This document shows, one piece after another, positions 44,710-56,815 of a stretch of 64,000 nucleotides of DNA. The position numbers and the translations under genes are program-made. Under the pieces are notes generated by a model. It was not told the origin of the DNA. It searched no databases and saw nothing but the letters and a program-made list of their open reading frames with translations. Source of the DNA: Calliphora vicina. Its lineage: Eukaryota > Arthropoda > Insecta > Diptera > Calliphoridae. Location: contig NC_088783.1 of the NCBI RefSeq assembly GCF_958450345.1, positions 85,209,895 through 85,273,894 on the forward strand, in the 5' to 3' direction. The stretch's first letter is position 1; every line of letters begins with the position of its first letter.

Positions 44710-45867
44710 AATAAAAATTTTCAATATAATTACACTGTCCAACAGCATTTTTGGAACAGAATAGAGACCCTAGAATTCTGAAAGAGCATGTTGAGTAGAA
44801 CATTTTGTAGAATAAAGTTATAGTCCAGCTGGTCTGAATTTTTTTTTACAGTGGGTCAAATTTTAATTTTTTGATCGAAAAAAATGTAGTAAGTTAATAT
44901 CTGAGAGAATTCTTATTGTCAGAGTTATGTATGTAGTGGCATTTTATGGGGATAATTTTTGTGGAAGATTTAACCCTTTATCTCCTCTCTTTGGGGGTCA
45001 ATTTTACACTTTTTTTCGAGAAAATCGAAAAAGTCCTTTCAAAAAAAAATTTTTTTCGGAAAATTTCAGTGGGGGTCACCACAGATACAAAAGTTGTAAA
45101 TAAAGCCATTTACGCTCAATAAGCAAAATTTCACGCCATCTAATGTCTCACATTTTTTAAAAATATCTCCAAAAATTCATGTATGATCCGAATGAATAAA
45201 ATATAAATAGTCCTTAAGGAGATATACAAAAAACATAATGTTATGGGAAAAAAACTTAAAAATACGGCCATTTTTACATGTTCCAAATTTGGTGCATGTA
45301 ACTCTTTATAGGTACGAGATAACTCTTAAAAAGTTATTTTTATTGTATTTGAAATTCTATTGCAACTATAGATGATATTTAAAAAAAAAATTCGAACCTC
45401 CGTAGGCCTGCTATATCTAAAAAACCCCAAAAAATCGAGCAGAATTAAAAAAAAATAAATAAATAAACCTAAATATCTCTTGAATAAAAGAGATAACTTA
45501 CATATGTATGCACGTTTTTTGCAGATCTCCTTAATGACTATTTATGTTTTAAATTTCAGCTCATTCGGATCATATTTGGATGTTTGGGGATGTTATTAAA
45601 AAATGTAGGACCCGAGATGGCATTTAATTTTGCTAATTAAACGTAAAGCGTTCTATTTACAACTTTTGTATCTTTAGTGACTCCCACATAAATTTTACGG
45701 AAAAAATTTTCGTAGAATATTTTGATCCTTAGATGTCCTTTTTGAAAGGACTTTTTTTTTTGATTTTCTCGAAAAAGGGTCAAATTGACCCTTAAAGAGA
45801 GGAGATAGAGGTTTAAGATCTTTCACAAAAATGAACCCCATAAAATTCCACAATATAACTCTAAAAA

Positions 45868-46987
45868 TAGTGTTTATAAACCGGTTAACTGAAAAACCGG
45901 TTTTTCTTCGAAATCTGGGTTTTTTGCGAACCGGTTAATTTAAAATGTTGATTTTCGGTTAACCGGTTTATCCCGTTTTTATCAATCGTTTAACCGGTTT
46001 TTAAAATTTAGGTCAAAAATTAGGAAATCTCATGGTTTTGTGCATTTTTTATATTCATTGTACACACATTATTGGTCTGATTTGAAACCTAATCTGCTGA
46101 TTTACAATACAGACCTCTTTAGATTAACATTTTTAAGAATTACAATGCTTGTAAATAGTAGAGGACAATGAGTTTACTAAAAAACTTTTTTAGAATAAAT
46201 TGCACATAATGAAACTACTAAAAATTAAATTCCGCATAATTCTAGAAGTTAAGCTAAATTTTAATAATGATTCATTAAAAACTTAGTGATGATTTTACCA
46301 AACGTTGAATTGAATTTGACGTTAATACCTTCTTTCAATAAATTTGACTTCATTAGTGTGTTTTGTTCTTAAAATTTTATTTTATTATTCATTTCGTTAG
46401 TTTAGTGTACAAAGTCCTTTTCAGAAATATTACAGGAGAAGCAAAAAATGTCCATGATTTGAAATATTTTTGAAATCTGATAATGGAGTTTTATTAATTA
46501 TTTGTTATGCTGTATAATGACAAATAATCACAGCTAAGAAGAAGTGCGTTTGCATCTTATAGGTTCTTTTTTGTTTCATATCAGAAAGTCGAGGTGATAA
46601 TAAATTAATTAATAATAAAAAATCATTTAAATTTTTTGGTTGAAATTTAAAGAATAAACCAATAATTGAAACAAGTATTGTATATTTAGTAACATATTTG
46701 TACTCAATTGCATTTGACTTAGATAATAATTTTGAAAGTTTTACAAAATAAAATGGACTTAGCACTTTTGTGTATTTATAGTTATTTAATATTAACCATT
46801 CCTGACTACTAAAAACTACAAATTTTAAAGATGTGTGTACTTTATAGGACATTTTATGTTTTCTACACATATTTGAAGGTTAACCGGCTTGTTCGATGTC
46901 GGTTAACCGATTTTTTTTTTAAAAAAGGCAAAATTTCGGTTAACCGACAATCCGGTTTTTTAAAAAGTCGGTTTTTTATAAACACTA
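45868..46987. mobile_element. hAT element, TAGTGTTTATAAACCGG ends
   Basis: Ends TAGTGTTTATAAACCGGTTA and the inverse of TAGTGTTTATAAAAAACCGA; subterminal aaccggtt/ggttaaccg repeats occur at both ends. The 8-bp flanks tctaaaaa (45860-45867) and tctgacaa (46988-46995) agree at 6 of 8. The uninserted left arm (gtcagagttat, 44929-44939) shows the original ...actctgacaa..., confirming the insertion point. Confidence 0.8.
46505..46870 (-). pseudogene. hAT transposase fragment
   Basis: A 121-codon frame; residues 17-50 (VVFSSQEWLILNN then TKVLSPFYFVKLSKLLSKS) resemble the hAT transposase segment LTxxEWxLLxxLxxVLxPFxxxTxxLS. Its position within the 45868-46987 hAT element and the motif spacing support the call. 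It lacks the DDE residues and the dimerisation domain, so it is a deletion remnant. Confidence 0.6.
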
Positions 46988-47156
46988 TCTGACAATAAGA
47001 ATTCTCTCAGACATTAACTTACAAATTCTTTTTCAGTTAGTATAATGCACCCTTCGATAAATTAAAACTTTGACCCACAAGCTGGACTATAAGCTTCAGA
47101 ATTATAGGGTCGCTATTTTGTCCAATCAAAAAGTCTCAATTTGTTGGACAGTGTTA

Positions 47157-47828
47157 TTAAAATCAAAATTTATCGAATTTTTCACTGTTTTAATAGATAA
47201 GTAGTAGTAAAAAAGATGTAATAATTGCCAACAGTTTAATGTTCAAGCACCAATGAAACTTTCAAAAAGTAAATTTCTCGAAAATATGTCTTTGTTGGAG
47301 TGACATGAACATACTTCTTTGAATTTAGCTTTTACATTGCATAAACACAATTTAAACAATTTCAAAATGAAAAAGTTTTATGTACTTTCTAAATACATAG
47401 TTTGAGAAATAATTTTTTTCTAATATGAGAACATCGTAAAAAGCGTGTTGATATTAGATACAATTTATTTTATGAAAAAACTCTATTTTTAGATTTGTAT
47501 TATTTAAATAGGTGTTTAAACGATATATTTGCTGTTTGTGTACAAACGTATTATGTTTCTGTTTTCTTATTCTCCAATTTCAAAGCCAACACGTCAAACT
47601 ATACCAACATCCTGAGTCGAATAAGCAATAAGATTTAGACAGGAAATGAATGACATTTAGTAATTTTGATATGAACAGCTTTCGTTTTTCTTTTAAGCCC
47701 AGTAAACAAGGATTTCCTGAGGATGACGTAACCGCATATGAATGTGTACATGCCGATACTGATACTGTGCTGCATCTTACTGCACATGTATCAATGTAAT
47801 GTCAGACGTCAGCAACAAAATGGACAAC
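47157..47828. other. Non-coding stretch
   Basis: No gene recognised; the last 150 bp (cagtaaacaaggatttcctg onward) are less AT-rich and may be host sequence at the hAT target. Confidence 0.35.
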
Positions 47829-47836
47829 AACTGTTG

Positions 47837-50800
47837 TAGGGTTCTAGAGTTCAAACAAAAAGTCGACCTTTCGACTTTTTTAGATTTTTAAAAAGTCGAC
47901 TTTTCGAACTTTCGACTTTTGGTAATATATGAAAAGTTGACTTTTCGACTTTTTTCAATTCTTTACCATATCTTAAAGTAACAAATACATGATTTCTACA
48001 TTTATTGATGAGGCTTTTGCAATGTTTATCAATAAAAATTAAATGAATCAATGCGTTAATGTATTAAATAATATCATCACTTATCTTTCTAATAGTTAGA
48101 TATAAATATTTTTTTAAGAATCTAAAAAAGTCGACTTTTTTCGACTATTCGACTTTAATCGACTTTTTGAGAAACGTAATCGATTGTTCGACTTTTTTCC
48201 GAAAAAGTTGATTTTGACTTTTCTACTGTTTTCAGCAGAAACACGACTGTTCGAACAATCGACTTATATATATGGGGGATTTCATGTCAAGTGAACCAAC
48301 TTTTGAAATCGATGTCTTCCGATCGGGATGAAATTTGCACCAAGGTTAGCTCTATTGGATAGTAACTCAGACACAATTTTTCAACAACATCGGTCGAGAA
48401 CTCTCTGAGTTATAGGGGGTAAAATTTTGACAATTTGGTCAAACAGGGGTTTTTTCTTATCCATGTAACTTATTACCTATTGTTCTTAGCAAAATGTGTC
48501 CCAAATAGTATAGATAGCTATTTCTTCGATCTTTCGAAAAAAAATATTTAAAAAAAAAAATAAAAAATTTTTAATATTTTTTTTCCGAAATCAAAAACTT
48601 TTTTGACTTTTTTTTAAAATACGCTATTTTTTTTTATTTTTTTTTTTTTCTTAAAATAAAGTTTAGATATTTTCCTTGAACACCTCCTTGGTCGCTTAGT
48701 GGGATGCGAGTGGGATATCTATCAAAATAAATATTTTGTAACTCAAAACATAAAATTTTTGACTTTTTTTGCAAAATCAAAAACTTTGTTGACTTTTTTT
48801 TTTCAAAATGGACCCTTTTTTAATCTTTTTTTTTAGGTCAAACAAAAGCTTAGATATTATCCTTGAAGACCCTTTTGGTCGCTTAGTGGGATGCGAGTGG
48901 GATATCTATCAAAATAAATATTTTTTAACTCAAGACTTAAAATTTTTGACTTTTTTTTTGCAAATACGATTTTTTTTCCAAATGGGCCCTTTTTTTAAAA
49001 TTTTTTTTGTAGTCAAAAGAAAGCTTAGGTCCATTCCTTTAAGATATTTTTAGTCCCTTAGTGGGATGCGAGTAGGATATCTATCAAAATAAATATTTTG
49101 TAACGCAAGACATACAATTTTTTAATTTTTTTTTGCAAAATCAAAATTTTTTTCCAATATGGGCCCTTTTTTAATTTTTTTTTTTTGCTCAAAAGAAAGC
49201 CTAGGTCCATTCCTTTAAGATATTTTTAGTCCCTTAGTGGGATGCGAGTGGGATATCTATCAAAATAAATGTTTTAACACAAAAATTGTATGTCTTGAGT
49301 TACAAAACATTTATTTTGATATATATCCCACTCGCATCCCACTAAGCGATCAAAACCATCTTAAAGGAATAGGCCTAAGCTTTCTTTATAGCAAAAAAAA
49401 AAATTACAAAAAGGGCCCATTTTAAAAAAAAGTCAAAAAAGTTTTTGATTTTGCCAAAAAATCAAAAATTGTATATCTTGAGTTACAAAATATTTATTTT
49501 GATAGATATCCCACTCGTATCCCACTAAGGGACCTAAAATATCTTAAAGGAATGGACCTAAGCTTTCTTTTGACTAAAAAAAAATTTTTAAAAAAATGCC
49601 CATTTGGAAAAAAAATTCGAATTTGCAAAAAAAAAGTCAATAATTGAATGTCTTGAGTTACAACATTTTTATTTTAATAGATATCCTACTCACATCTTCC
49701 TAAGTGACAAAATAGGTCTTAAAGGAAAAGACCTAAGCTTTCTTTTGAGCAAAAAAAATTTTTAAAAAAAAGTCCCATATTGGAAAAAAATTTCGATTTT
49801 GCAAAAAAAAATTAAAAAATTGTATGTCTTGCGTTACAAAATATTTATTTTGATAGATATCCCACTCGCATCCCACTAAGGGACTAAAAATATCTTAAAG
49901 GAATGGACCTAGGCTTTCTTTTGAGCAAAAAAAAAAATTAAAAAAGGGCCCATATTGGAAAAAAATTTTGATTTTGCAAAAAAAAATTAAAAAATTGTAT
50001 GTCTTGCGTTACAAAATATTTATTTTGATAGATATCCTACTCGCATCCCACTAAGGGACTAAAAATATCTTAAAGGAATGGACCTAAGCTTTCTTTTGAC
50101 TACAAAAAAAATTTAAAAAAAAGGGCCCATTTCGAAAAAAAATCGTATTTGCAAAAAAAAAAGTCAAAAATTGTAAGTCTTGAGTTAAAAAATATTTATT
50201 TTGATAGATATCCCACTCGCATCCCACTAAGCGATCAAAAGGGTCTTCAAGGATAATATCTAAGCTTTTGTTTGACCTAAAAAAAAAGATTAAAAAAGGG
50301 TCCATTTTGAAAAAAAAAAGTCAACAAAGTTTTTGATTTTGCAAAAAAAGTCAAAAATTTTATGTTTTGAGTTACAAAATATTTATTTTGATAGATATCC
50401 CACTCGCATCCCACTAAGCGACCAAGTAGGTGTTCAAGGAAAATATCTAAACTTTATTTTAAGAAAAAAAAAAAAATAAAAAAAAATAGCGTATTTTAAA
50501 AAAAAGTCAAAAAAGTTTTTGATTTCGGAAAAAAAATATTAAAAATTTTTTATTTTTTTTTTTAAATATTTTTTTTCGAAAGATCGAAGAAATAGCTATC
50601 TATACTATTTGGAACACATTTTGCTAAGAACAATAGGTAATAAGTTACATGGATAAGAAAAAACCCCTGTTCGACCAAATTGTCAAAATTTTACCCCCTA
50701 TAACTCAGAGAGTTCTCGACCGATGTTGTTGAAAAATTGTGTCTGAGTTACTATCCAATAGAGCTAACCTTGGTGCAAATTTCATCCCGATCGGAAGACA

Positions 50801-50854
50801 TCGATTTCAAAAGTTGGTTCACTTGACATGAAATCCCCCATATATATAACCCTA
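47837..50854. mobile_element. hAT MITE split by foldback copy B
   Basis: Starts TAGGGTTCTAGAGTTCAAAC and ends ...ATAACCCTA, flanked by a perfect 8-bp duplication AACTGTTG (47829-47836 and 50855-50862). The true hAT part is 47837-48270 plus 50843-50854, about 450 bp, full of aaagtcgactttt palindromic words. The 66-codon frame at 47851-48051 is repeat-derived. The rest is the nested foldback element. Confidence 0.85.
48271..50842. mobile_element. Foldback element, copy B, TA target duplication
   Basis: Same family as 7041-9233: TATGGGGGATTTCATGTCAA end, its inverse at the other side, TA on both flanks (48269-48270, 50843-50844). The repeat unit containing gggatgcgagtgggatatc occurs four times in the left arm (about 48703, 48889, 49062, 49240). 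It occurs seven times inverted in the right arm (about 49331, 49508, 49688, 49863, 50038, 50215, 50404). The centre (about 49275) is the reverse complement of copy A's centre, so the right arm here matches copy A's left arm, with two extra units. No coding capacity. Confidence 0.85.
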
Positions 50855-50862
50855 AACTGTTG

Positions 50863-52482
50863 TCCTTACGGAAATACAGCATCATACTCGCACAAACAAA
50901 TAGACGTCGATGACAATGCCATACGCAGTTTTCACTCAAAAAAGAAAAAACTGTATATAAAGGCAATACCAACGACAATGTGACATAAACTTAATGGACA
51001 AGCTAACCGCGCCATGAAATTGTTTAAACGGAATTCCATGGATGTCAGACAAATTACTAAATCTATGATAACAACAGCCAGGGCAAGAACAACCGCAACC
51101 AATTCCACATCAATCAACAATACTTTGCATTCATGTCAAGACTAAATATTTTAACAGGAGCAACACCAACGCTACCAGATAGAGAGAAGGAATAGAAATA
51201 CAGGTGAAAAAATAAACATCTCTAATATTTAATCATTTCTAACACCATTAAGTGTAAAAAGAATTATGACATTTCCACGACAGCCGATTCTGTGCACCGG
51301 AATGAGCCGAGTTCACAGCAACCACTGCTGTTGCAACAGCAACAACCTAATTATGGCTGAAAAAATATCCCATTCACCTTCGCCTCTAGTCATATTCTCT
51401 GACAACTACCTCAGTATATACAACAATATGTGGTAGATAATGATGACGATGATGAGGTTCGCTGTGAGAAAAATAAATGGCATTTTAAATATTCAGCAAA
51501 ATTTGAAAAATGTGAGAAACACACAAGAGGCCACAAAATATTCGGAAAACGCACATTTGTACAAGTCAAGGTAAAATAGGCGCCAAGACAAATGTCTATG
51601 CAATTCTGTCGGCAGAGGTTGTGGATTGTGTAGATGTGTATCTATGACTGTTAAAAGTTTGAGTTGTATTGGTGAACCTTCTGACAGAATAAAGTAATCT
51701 TTGTGGATTTGACTGCACAAACCAAAAACAAATATTGTGGTTTAAATATTTTTGTGTTTTGTTCTGTTCTACTTTTTTGTATACTTTTGGCCTAATTGAA
51801 AAACTTCCTTCTCTTTACTTTAGCTCTTGGGGTTGAATTTGTTTTGTTATTGTTGCAGCTACAATTCTACTAGTACTACTTTCAATACTTCTTAAACTCG
51901 TGCAGCTGCACTAAAAATACTATTTTTGGGTTTTCATTTCGCTACTGCATGACATAAATCCACAAATACATATGTTTTGTTCATTTTTGGCAAGCAAATA
52001 AAAAAAAAACACAAAAAGTTTGAAATATTGTGTAAGTATTGTAGTACTTTTTAATTAGAGAATGCAAAATCTCGGAGTTTTTGATTTTCAGGAAAAAGGG
52101 AAAGCAATTTTGCGCCTTTTGGAATGTTTTCTTCAAACAATTAAAAATAGTTTCCTAGTGTATTGAAGTTTTATATGTTATAATCTACTAGATCTTGACA
52201 CGCTCTTCGCTAGCGAGACAACCAATAAGTGTGTGAATATTCAAGTCAAATTTGTTTAAGCTAGTTCTTCTAGTAGTTAAAAACACCATAAAGTCAGATT
52301 AAAAGTAATATTAAGTCCCTTTTATCTAAAATTTAAATTACTCATCATATACGTTAAACTTAATGATGCATTGATAAGGAATAATAATGAAAATTTACTA
52401 TATAGATTTTTGGCAAATTTTTTTACTTAGCTTATTTTTAGCATATCCAATGATTAGCATATATAATGATTTTTACGTCTGA
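50863..52482. other. Non-coding, possibly host, sequence
   Basis: 51000-51450 is less AT-rich, with CAA/CAG-like runs (gctgttgcaacagcaacaac) and a GATGAC tract at 51440-51460. It has no open frame of note, splice pattern or repeat family I can identify. Possibly single-copy host DNA. Confidence 0.4.
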
Positions 52483-54044
52483 ACAGTGGGGCAGAATCAT
52501 AATATTTTGGAAGTAAATCTGGCATTTCTAAACGGCTGGTCCGATTTGAAAATTTGACGTGAGCGTAGCCAAGGAGCATTCGAGTTTAAGTTATTAAAAT
52601 GGGCCCTACAAATTCTCCCGGGGCGGCGCTATGGGGTCTCAAAGTAGGGTACCATCGATGTTTAAACACGTTCCATTTTTTCGTTTATTTTTGGATCCAT
52701 AATTGGTATTGCTCTGAAACATTTTGTTTATTATTAGTAATTTGGTTGTTTAACTAACAAAAAAATCGAGAAATCGCCTCGCTGAGAATTTACCTAGCAC
52801 TGTTATTTACATTCTTAACAAGTAAGAAAGTATGGTCGGTCAAGCCCGACCATATAATAGCCTACACTAAGTAAAAGAGCAAAAAAAAATTTCTTTTAAA
52901 ATTTCAATAATTTATATTTTTGAGTGATTTTCGGAAGTGGGCCTTATGACCAATTATAGACCGATCACCATTAAATTAGGTCGTGTGATTTATGTGTATA
53001 TTAAAGTTAACTATGTTGAATTTTGTGTGTTTACCAACATTTTTAAGCGATTTATGCACGTTAAATCGATTTTCGGAAGCGGGTCTATATGGGAGCTATG
53101 ACTAATTATGGACCGATCGTAACAAAATTTGGTGACATGAATTTTGTGTATATAAAACTTATTTGGAGCGGAATTTGAGGGGATACATATATAAATTAAA
53201 CATTTATGACCGATAAAGTCCAATTTCGGGAGGACATTTGTATGGGGGCTAGGTGAAATAATGGACCGATTTCAGCCAGTTTCAATAGGCTTGGTCCTTG
53301 AGCCGAAAAACTAATATGTATCAAATTTCATCGAAATATCTTCAAAATTGCGACCTGTACTCTGCTCACAAGGTTTACATGGACAGCCAGCCAGCCGACC
53401 AGACGGACGGACGGACATCGCTTAATCGACTCAGAAAGTGATTCTAAGTCGATCGGTATACTTTAATGTGGGTGTTAGACTAATATTTTTGGGCGTTAAA
53501 AACATCTGCACAAATGCATAATACCCTCCCCACTATGGTGGTGTAGGGTATAAAAATGTAGGCAACATTCTTTTTTAAGAATTTCTATGTTAGGTAAATT
53601 ATCTGCGAGTTGTTAGGTTTTCCCTAATTAATTTGCCTTTTTTATTTTTTTAAATTCAAATGCATGTAACTTTGGACTCAGTCATGATTTTTAACCAATT
53701 CTATCTTTATTTGATATATACATCTGTTGTTAATCCTATAAAAAAGTGGAGAAAATCGGGAAATATTTGGAACCGCGGTCATCAGAAAACTGGACTAGGG
53801 TGCGTAAAAATGTTGAAAATTTAATTTTCAAATGCGATTTTTTGAAATCGGAACACAAACGAAGAAATAGGATAATTTTTAAAATTGAATTGATGTCCTA
53901 CTTTAGGGACCCCTGGTCCCGCTCGTGGTGGGGTCATGAGGTCCAAATTCAAAACTTAAACTCGACAACTTTGCGCATGTGAAATTTCATTCAAATTAGA
54001 AGTTACAGATTTATTTCCATATTTTTTTTTCTCATACCACTGTG
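52483..54044. repeat. ACAGTGG-ended inverted-repeat element with nested repeat
   Basis: The left end gaACAGTGGGGCAGAATC and the inverse of the right end (cACAGTGGTATGAGAAAA) are similar, and about 200 bp inside each (aagtaaatctg, gagtttaagtt, then gtaggg/gtagga) are loosely inverted. The middle is occupied by the hairpin repeat at 52816-53556. Related single arms are at 10640 and 30656. No target duplication is visible. Confidence 0.5.
52816..53556 (+). repeat. GGTCGG hairpin/microsatellite repeat, copy 2 (complete)
   Basis: Aligns from head (aacaagtaagaaagtatggt) to tail (ccactatggtggtgtagggt) with 43954-44709. It has a shorter tract (gacggacggacggacatcg, one unit fewer) and a small deletion near 52947. 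Nested inside the 52483-54044 element. Confidence 0.8.
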
Positions 54045-54292
54045 CAGCGCCTATGCTTATATACACAGTGCCATTTTCCTGCAGTTTCAAGAATTATCTT
54101 AACGGACAAAACAAGAATGTTCCATTTCTACAGCTTTAACCTTTAATGTTGTCATACTTACTAACAATTTTACTAACTGTGTGTTATCAACATTGTCGAT
54201 AAATAGAAGTTTAGTGATCAAAATGTTTATAAACATGATGAATGTTGCATGCAGTCGTTACAGGCCGTAAAATTCAAATTGATATCGTAACA
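54045..54292 (-). mobile_element. Truncated solo-LTR-like copy
   Basis: Shares agcgcctat, atcttaacggacaaaac, tgtttataaacatgatgaat and the terminal tcgtaaca with 42831-43251. Its 3' (LTR-end) half is missing where it abuts the 52483-54044 element. Confidence 0.5.
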
Positions 54293-54319
54293 GTATGTGA
54301 ACGAACTACAGTAAAAATA

Positions 54320-54530
54320 TCTATTACTTGCTATACCAATTCAGTAACAGTTGTTAACAGTGAATATTAAAAAAATATAAATTAACGAAATATAACAGTT
54401 TGTTGAAGTATGAGTGAATTTTCAAAAGCTTTACCAGTGAATGTTGAAAAATATAAAAGAATGATTTAAAAGTACCTGTTACTTGCTATATTCAGTAACA
54501 GTTGTTACCAGTGATTTTTCAATCACGATG
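54320..54530 (+). repeat. Two-copy direct repeat
   Basis: The block tacttgctat...attcagtaacagttgttaacag (about 54327-54362) recurs as tacttgctatattcagtaac then agttgttaccag (about 54480-54512), each followed by tgaatatt/tgattttt. Confidence 0.5.
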
Positions 54531-56337
54531 ATTAAATCATAGGTATGGAAATATAAATCATCTCATGTCGTTGACGCTGTGGAAGCACCAAACGTAATGG
54601 TCGGTGTCGAAATTAAGCTTAAGTGGTGTTCAAGTGATCTAACTTTAATTTGTATTTTTTAAATCACAGACAAATCTATACAAATGTCTCGTATTTCCAG
54701 GTATTTTAAATTTTTGAATGCAATTTTTTTTCAGATGTATCTATTATTTTTACTGAGATCTCGTGACGCTTGTCATTGACGCCCCAGTAAGCACTATAGT
54801 TTCCCAATTAGCTTGAAACATTTAGAATTCGAATGGTTTAATGAGAGCAACGTCAATTGTATCAGAAATCTTATTAAGATATGTAGGCCACTAGATTATA
54901 TTGGTCACTAGATATGTTATCTAGCTTGATTTCAACAGTTGTAGAATGTATGTTTGGCATTCTAGTCGTCAGCATGTATGTTTTTTAAGGATAATATATG
55001 GAGCATATTGAAAGTCCACCATTAGGTGTATTAATAGAAGTTACAGTTTTTTGTATTCTGGTTTAGGAATATTGCTAATATTCTGAAATAGCAGTACATG
55101 TCCTACCAAAGGGATTATATGTATCGTAAGTGTAACAGGTACAGACATTTATGTACTTCATTTTTATGTTAGCTGAGGACGTTTTTTATAACACACACAA
55201 ATTGTCCAAGAAGCGCCTTAAAATGCACCAATCTACTAAGAATATCTACAGTGTATGTTAATTTTCATCCTTTTTTCTGGTCTCTAATTTTGATTTTTGT
55301 TAGAAAAAATAAGAAAATCGGATAATTAAAAAAAAAATCATTTTAAAATCATTGAAAATATAACCATCAAATTTCCCGGTATTTCCCTTACGGGAATTCT
55401 GTCGAGTATGAAGTAAACTATTGAAGAATGTTAGTATTAATTAGACATATGTACTCGTATACACAATAAAATAAAACACAAAAATCCACTAAAACTCTAC
55501 AAGAATTGAAGAAAATAAAAATTCGTAATAAATTTCAATGAGCCTTCAAAGTCTTCATTCAACAAAAGTTTTTTTCGTTAAAATTTTCCTTTATTTTCCC
55601 ATCTTAGTAAAGTACTTCGCTTTGCTTTTTTTTCTCTTTTGAAAAAGTTTTAGTTTTTATTTGCTACTTTAGCGAGTTTCAAATTGTATGCAAAGATTCT
55701 GTAAGTTCTTTATTCTTTTATTTTGTATTTTTAGTCTGTTTCTTTTCGTAATATCACGCAATTTCTTTGAAAAGTACTCGTATCGTATACTTCTCTAGTT
55801 TGTTCATGAGCTACTTAACTTGTGTGTGCAGTACATCTATGTAGATAGACCTTCAATTTAGCTGGAACCTTCCTGGTGTGGTGGTGGAGGGTAGAGATGG
55901 AGCAACCATAAACATACAATAAATTAAGACAAACTGCACAGAAGTAAGAAAGTTATTTTTTTTCTGTTTTCAAGTGGCCACAATTGTTGCATTTTATTAT
56001 GTATTTTTTTTTAATTATGATATTTATTTTAATTTATTATTTAAAATGCAATCCAACATAAATTACATTTAACAGGTGTGTCTTAAAATAGTTTTGTTTA
56101 GTATTTGAAAATAATTCGGCAGAAATAAATCTATGAAAAATACGCTTAATTTCGAAAAGTTTTTACTTTTTTCAGATGATTTTCTTAAGCAACTCAAAGT
56201 TTTCACCATTTAAATTTAAAAAATTACGAATAATTCCTTACAAATAGAAATTCTTTAATTGTGAAGAGCTAAATACACTAACCTGATAAGCCACTCGATT
56301 TCAAAAATTGTTTTTATGAGTTTATCGCAAAAATCTA
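54531..56337. other. AT-rich non-coding stretch
   Basis: No gene or repeat recognised with confidence. Confidence 0.4.
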
Positions 56338-56808
56338 TATACACTGAATCAATTAAGTCTCCGTACAGAAATACTTGTAATATTTTGCACTGTTGAATAA
56401 CGTACTGAATGGAAGAGCGTGGTCTTTTTACAATATCATTGATTTCAGTTAGACTTTTTCCTTCATTTTGCAGGCAAATAATAATTTTATTTCTATCCAT
56501 TGAAATTTGCTTATTTTTGCATTCCCTGACAACAACAAAGCTGGTCCATTCCATTTAAATGCTGCAATTGCTCAGAAAGGAGGACCTACCACATATTAAA
56601 TGCAATTAATTTTAATATTGGGGTTCCTTGCCTTAAAACGGTCAACCGTACGGAGACTTTTTTGGTTATACTTTTAGTACAATTATTGAATTTATGTAAA
56701 TTTTTATTAATTAATTAAAAAAAATTTTAAATATGTGCTGAAAAGTGACCATTAATTGCTAGTTTATATTACAAGTATTTCTGTACGGAGACTTAATTGA
56801 TTCCGTGT
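56338..56808 (-). mobile_element. Tc1-like element, internally deleted
   Basis: About 45-bp inverted ends: CACTGAATCAATTAAGTCTC, continuing CGTACAGAAATACTTGTAAT, at 56343-56383. The inverse is at 56764-56808 (ending gattccgtg), next to TA. A third copy of the subterminal word ccgtacggagactt is at about 56648. Between them the minus strand (56384-56500) starts MDRNKIIICLQNEGKSLTEI and continues NDIVKRPRSSIQYVIQ. This is the first helix-turn-helix of a Tc1-like transposase, fused directly to the inverted end. The catalytic domain is gone. Confidence 0.75.
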
Positions 56809-56815
56809 ATATGTA

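Larger units (their letters stand above)
44733..47153. mobile_element. CACTG-ended foldback element with 3-bp duplication
   Basis: Ends are CACTGTCCAACA and its inverse, with TTA on both sides (44730-44732, 47154-47156). The long arms are inverted about a centre near 45380: for example gagagaattcttattgtcag (44912) pairs with ctgacaataagaattctctc (46989), and cctttatctcctctctttggg pairs with taaagagaggagatagaggt. The right arm is split by a hAT insertion (45868-46987). CAC ends and a 3-bp duplication fit CACTA/CMC-type elements; no transposase is present. Confidence 0.8.

Noticed and set aside
51000..51460. Host exon
   Set aside because: Slightly less AT-rich with CAA/CAG runs but stops in all frames and no paired splice sites.
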